This document shows, piece after piece, positions 61,300-64,000 of a stretch of DNA of 64,000 nucleotides (positions are counted from its first letter, which is position 1; each line of letters begins with the position of its first letter). Made by a program: the position numbers and the translations under genes. The DNA comes from Lewinellaceae bacterium. Its GTDB lineage: Bacteria; Bacteroidota; Bacteroidia; Chitinophagales; Saprospiraceae. The notes beneath the pieces are model-generated. The model saw nothing but the letters and a program-made list of their open reading frames with translations, had not been told where the DNA came from and ran no database searches. The stretch covers positions 1-64,000 of the forward strand of contig JACJYN010000007.1 in the NCBI GenBank assembly GCA_020636095.1, in the 5' to 3' direction.

Positions 61300-62964
61300 A
61301 TGAGGCAACTTTTTACACTTTTCACCCTTTTTCTCGCGGTCAACCTGTTCGCTCAGAATTCTCCTCACACCGTAGGCCTGCTTTCCTACAACCCCTCCAA
61401 GGCCTATGATGGCTACAACCTGATATACCCCCACAACCAGCCCAATGTCTACCTGCTGGACAATTGCGGGGAGGTCGTTCACGTCTGGGAGGACGAAGCG
61501 CAGTGGCGGCCGGGCAATACGGCTTACCTGCTGGATAATGGCAACCTGGTGAAGACCAAGCGCCCGGCGGCGGTGGTCAATGACCCTATCTGGGCGGGTG
61601 GCGGCGGCGCCATTGTGGAGATTCGCACCTGGGACAACGACCTGCTTTGGTCCTTTGAGCTGAACGATGAACAACACCGCCTTCACCACGATATTGCCGT
61701 TACCGACGATGGGACCATTCTGATGATCGTATGGGAGTTGAAAACCCCGGAGCAAGCCATACAGGCGGGCCGCGACCCCAGCCTGATTTCCGAAGGGGAA
61801 CTCTGGCCGGACTACGTTATTGAAGTAGACCCCGCCACCGATGAAATCGTCTGGGAATGGCATGTCTGGGACCACCTCATCCAGGATTTCGACCCCACCA
61901 AAGATAACTACGGCGTAGTGGCCGATAATCCCTGGCGAGTCGATGTCAACTGGGACACCAGCGATGGGGCGGCCGACTGGATGCACACCAACGCTATCGA
62001 TTACAATGCCGATAACGACCAGGTCATCCTTAGCGTGCCTACCTTCAATGAGGTCTGGATCATTGACAAAACCACCACTACCGAGCAAGCCGCAGGTAGC
62101 TTCGGCGGCTTCGGCGGCCGCGGAGGAGACTTGCTCTACCGCTGGGGCAATCCGGCTGTTTACAAATCGGGCACAGCGGAAGACCAGACGCTTTTTTACC
62201 AGCACGACATCCATTGGGTGGATGATTTTCTGGATTTCTCCAATCCGTATTTCGGCAGGTTGGCCGTGTTCAATAACCAGGTGGGAGAGGACTTCTCAAC
62301 GGCGAATATCTTCAACCCCGGCTTTGATATGTACAAGTGGAGCTACCCTATGAGCGGCCAGGTTTGGGGCCCCAGTAGCTTTGACCTGACCATTCAGCAC
62401 CCAGAACCCACGATGATGTATTCTACGGGGCTGTCCAGCATACAGGTTTTGCCCAACGGCAATTTCCTGATCTGTGTTGGCCGGTTTGGCTATTCCTTCG
62501 AGATCACGCCCGATAACGAGATCGTCTGGGAATACAAGACGCCCCTGAACGGCGGTGCGCGGGCCAGCCAGGGCGATACGCTGGGGTTGAACAACAACCT
62601 GACCTTTCGGATGAATAGGTTCCCGGCCGATTACGCTGCTTTCACGGACAGGGACCTGAGCAGCAAAGGGTGGATCGAGCTCAACCCGGATAGCACCTTC
62701 TGTGAGCAGATTCTGCCCGCCAATGAGGCGTATACTACTTATGGATTGAAGTTATACCCCAACCCGGCCGCCAGCCAGCTGGTGATGGAATGGGAGGGCG
62801 GCGTTTATGCCAGCCTGGAGGTATTCGATATCTGGGGTAAGCTGGTGCAACGATTCCAGGCGACGGGCGGCCGCAAATACCTCGATATTTCAGATTGGCG
62901 CGAAGGAGTGTACTTCGTGCGCATCAATGGAATGGATGTGCGGAAGGTGATGGTAGTGCGGTGA
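61300..62964 (+). CDS. T9SS-exported arylsulfotransferase-family protein, copy 2
   Basis: 554-residue paralogue of the preceding gene: signal peptide (ends NLFAQ), LDNCGEVVHVWEDEAQWRPG, HRLHHDIAVTDDGTILMIVWE, DHLIQDFDPTKDNYGVVAD, WMHTNAIDYNADNDQVILSVP, IQVLPNGNFLICVGRFGYSFEI, and a T9SS domain (LYPNPAASQLVMEWEGG to WREGVYFVRING). The same DHLIQDFD and GGDLLYRWGNP blocks occur in both copies, so this is a tandem duplication. The two genes are probably one transcript ending at the hairpin at 62982. Confidence 0.88.
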   Translation: MRQLFTLFTLFLAVNLFAQNSPHTVGLLSYNPSKAYDGYNLIYPHNQPNVYLLDNCGEVVHVWEDEAQWRPGNTAYLLDNGNLVKTKRPAAVVNDPIWAGGGGAIVEIRTWDNDLLWSFELNDEQHRLHHDIAVTDDGTILMIVWELKTPEQAIQAGRDPSLISEGELWPDYVIEVDPATDEIVWEWHVWDHLIQDFDPTKDNYGVVADNPWRVDVNWDTSDGAADWMHTNAIDYNADNDQVILSVPTFNEVWIIDKTTTTEQAAGSFGGFGGRGGDLLYRWGNPAVYKSGTAEDQTLFYQHDIHWVDDFLDFSNPYFGRLAVFNNQVGEDFSTANIFNPGFDMYKWSYPMSGQVWGPSSFDLTIQHPEPTMMYSTGLSSIQVLPNGNFLICVGRFGYSFEITPDNEIVWEYKTPLNGGARASQGDTLGLNNNLTFRMNRFPADYAAFTDRDLSSKGWIELNPDSTFCEQILPANEAYTTYGLKLYPNPAASQLVMEWEGGVYASLEVFDIWGKLVQRFQATGGRKYLDISDWREGVYFVRINGMDVRKVMVVR

Positions 62965-62981
62965 CGTGGGGGGATGTTGTA

Positions 62982-63021
62982 GTGTATCGGTGTGTCAGTG
63001 AGTGACACACTGACACACAAC
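62982..63021. terminator. Palindromic 8-bp-periodic tract between convergent genes
   Basis: Octamers GTGTATCG, GTGTGTCA, GTGAGTGA, CACACTGA, CACACAAC. Within them TGTGTCAGTG (62991-63000) pairs perfectly with CACTGACACA (63008-63017) across a 7-base loop. It lies between the convergent ASST and tyrS genes and probably terminates both, although T-runs are missing. Confidence 0.6.
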
Positions 63022-63025
63022 AACC

Positions 63026-64000
63026 CTACTCCGCCACCACGATATACTTATTCTTTTTCCCGTTCTCCACCATCAGGTATTTGCCGTGGAGCAGTGCCTC
63101 GTGGCTGACCGTAGTCTCGTGGTCACTGATCTTGTCTTTATTGACGCTGATCGCGTTGCCCTTGATGGCGCGGCGGGCATCGCCTTTGGAGGCTACGATC
63201 CCGGTGTGTTCCGCCAGCAGGTCGACGATGTTGACGCCGTTGGCCAGGACATTTCTATCGACGGCAAAGCTGGGGATTTCGGCGGCGACGGTGGCCAGTT
63301 CGCCTTTGCCCAGTTCCAGGAGTTGCGCTTTGCTGGCCTGCCGGTTAAACAGCAGTTCCGTCACTTTGAGCACCGAGTGGTAGGTTGCTTCCGAGTGGAC
63401 GCGGACGGTAAGTTCCTCGGCCAGCAGGCGTTTGAGTTCCTGTGGGTTGCCGGCCAGCTCATTCTCCCGGGCTTCGATCTCTTCGCGGGACTTCAAGGTG
63501 AAGTAACGGGTAAATTTGGGTGTATCCGCGTCATCCGCGTTGATCCAGAACTGGTAGAACTGGTAAGGAGAAGTCAGTTCCGGATCCAGCCAGATGTTGC
63601 CCTCGGTGGATTTGCCGAACTTGGAGCCATCGGCTTTGGTCAGCAGGGGCGTGGTCATGGCGAAGGCGTGTTCCCCCAGGTTCTTGCGGATGAATTCGGC
63701 GCCGGAGGTAATGTTGCCCCACTGGTCGGAGCCCCCCATTTGGAGGCGGACGCCGTGCTTTTGGAACAGCACCTGGAAATCGTAGGCCTGTAGCAGCTGG
63801 TAGCTGAATTCTGTAAAGGAGATGCCGGTTTCCAGCCGCTTCTGCACCGATTCTTTGGATAGCATATAGTTGACCGTCAGGGTCTTGCCCACATCGCGCA
63901 GGAAGCCGAGCACGTTCATTTCCTTGTAAAAGTCCAGGTTGTTGACCAACAAGGCGCGGTTGTCGCCCCGTTCAAACTCCAGAAATTGATAGATCTGGTT
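63026..64000 (-). CDS. tyrS: Tyrosyl-tRNA synthetase, 3' part
   Basis: The last 324 residues of TyrRS; the start and the HIGH-like motif lie beyond base 64000. Visible are the tyrosine/AMP region FTEFSYQLLQAYDFQVLFQK, QMGGSDQWGNITSG, the KFGKS signature in DGSKFGKSTEGN, and a C-terminal S4 RNA-binding domain (NIVDLLAEHTGIVASKGDARRAIKGNAISVNKDKI, residues near the end). It charges tRNA-Tyr in the cytoplasm. It appears intact within the window. Confidence 0.96.
   Translation of the reverse strand, partial: NQIYQFLEFERGDNRALLVNNLDFYKEMNVLGFLRDVGKTLTVNYMLSKESVQKRLETGISFTEFSYQLLQAYDFQVLFQKHGVRLQMGGSDQWGNITSGAEFIRKNLGEHAFAMTTPLLTKADGSKFGKSTEGNIWLDPELTSPYQFYQFWINADDADTPKFTRYFTLKSREEIEARENELAGNPQELKRLLAEELTVRVHSEATYHSVLKVTELLFNRQASKAQLLELGKGELATVAAEIPSFAVDRNVLANGVNIVDLLAEHTGIVASKGDARRAIKGNAISVNKDKISDHETTVSHEALLHGKYLMVENGKKNKYIVVAE

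Overview
This window looks like the chromosome of a Bacteroidota, most likely a Saprospiria-type marine or sludge bacterium. Supporting signs are several type IX secretion (T9SS) C-terminal sorting domains, a gliding-motility-type CHU_C adhesin next to a PorP/SprF protein, BACON repeats, Bacteroidota-type promoters (TTTG-N20-TAnnTTTG), and many short-leader secreted proteins ending their signal in AQ. No rRNA or tRNA gene was seen.

Region 1 (1-16.2 kb) is a type I-B (Tneap-like) CRISPR-Cas locus, all transcribed on the minus strand. It contains a leader-proximal array of 17 identical 30-bp repeats that runs off the left edge, a leader with a clear promoter, cas2, cas1, a four-helix-bundle gene between two 8-bp tandem arrays, cas4, a divergent Uma2-family nuclease gene, an unrecognised protein with an internal duplication, then cas3, cas5, cas7, cas8 and cas6. 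A DUF433 gene and a WYL-domain regulator lie upstream. The operon head is damaged. An IS4-like element (10848-12475, 7-bp target duplication) sits exactly at the cas8 start codon, and a decayed IS630-like element (12592-13998) splits cas6 and separates its last 21 codons, which carry the glycine-rich motif.

Region 2 (16.2-22.9 kb) is littered with mobile and repeat DNA. It holds a decayed IS481-like element, a 152-bp MITE that interrupts an SDR gene, hairpin elements, a 106-bp tandem repeat and a photolyase pseudogene. Among these are intact genes for a GGCT-like protein, a ureohydrolase and a YkuK-type RNase H-like protein.

Region 3 (23-38.8 kb) is mainly cell-surface and secreted functions: an M16 peptidase pair (one active, one lacking zinc ligands), a single-domain asparaginase-like protein, tandem CotH-family proteins, an internally deleted YheT-type hydrolase, a lipoprotein, and a three-gene T9SS unit (BACON protein, CHU_C adhesin, PorP/SprF).

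Region 4 (39-64 kb) carries a frameshifted DUF1080 and Gfo/Idh pair, an HhH outer-membrane barrel, an MRJP/Yellow-family protein, a BTRD1-repeat protein, a secreted GH18 protein, a DASS transporter, a sirtuin, PhzF, a second Uma2, a GH13-like and an (alpha/alpha)6-like glycosidase pair, two tandem T9SS-exported arylsulfotransferase-family proteins and the 3' part of tyrS.

Two patterns cut across the window. Intergenic DNA repeatedly contains tracts with a strict 8-bp period but different unit sequences. At least four copies of a long-hairpin element have arms that change together between copies. About ten genes or transposases are visibly broken, so this genome tolerates extensive insertion and decay.
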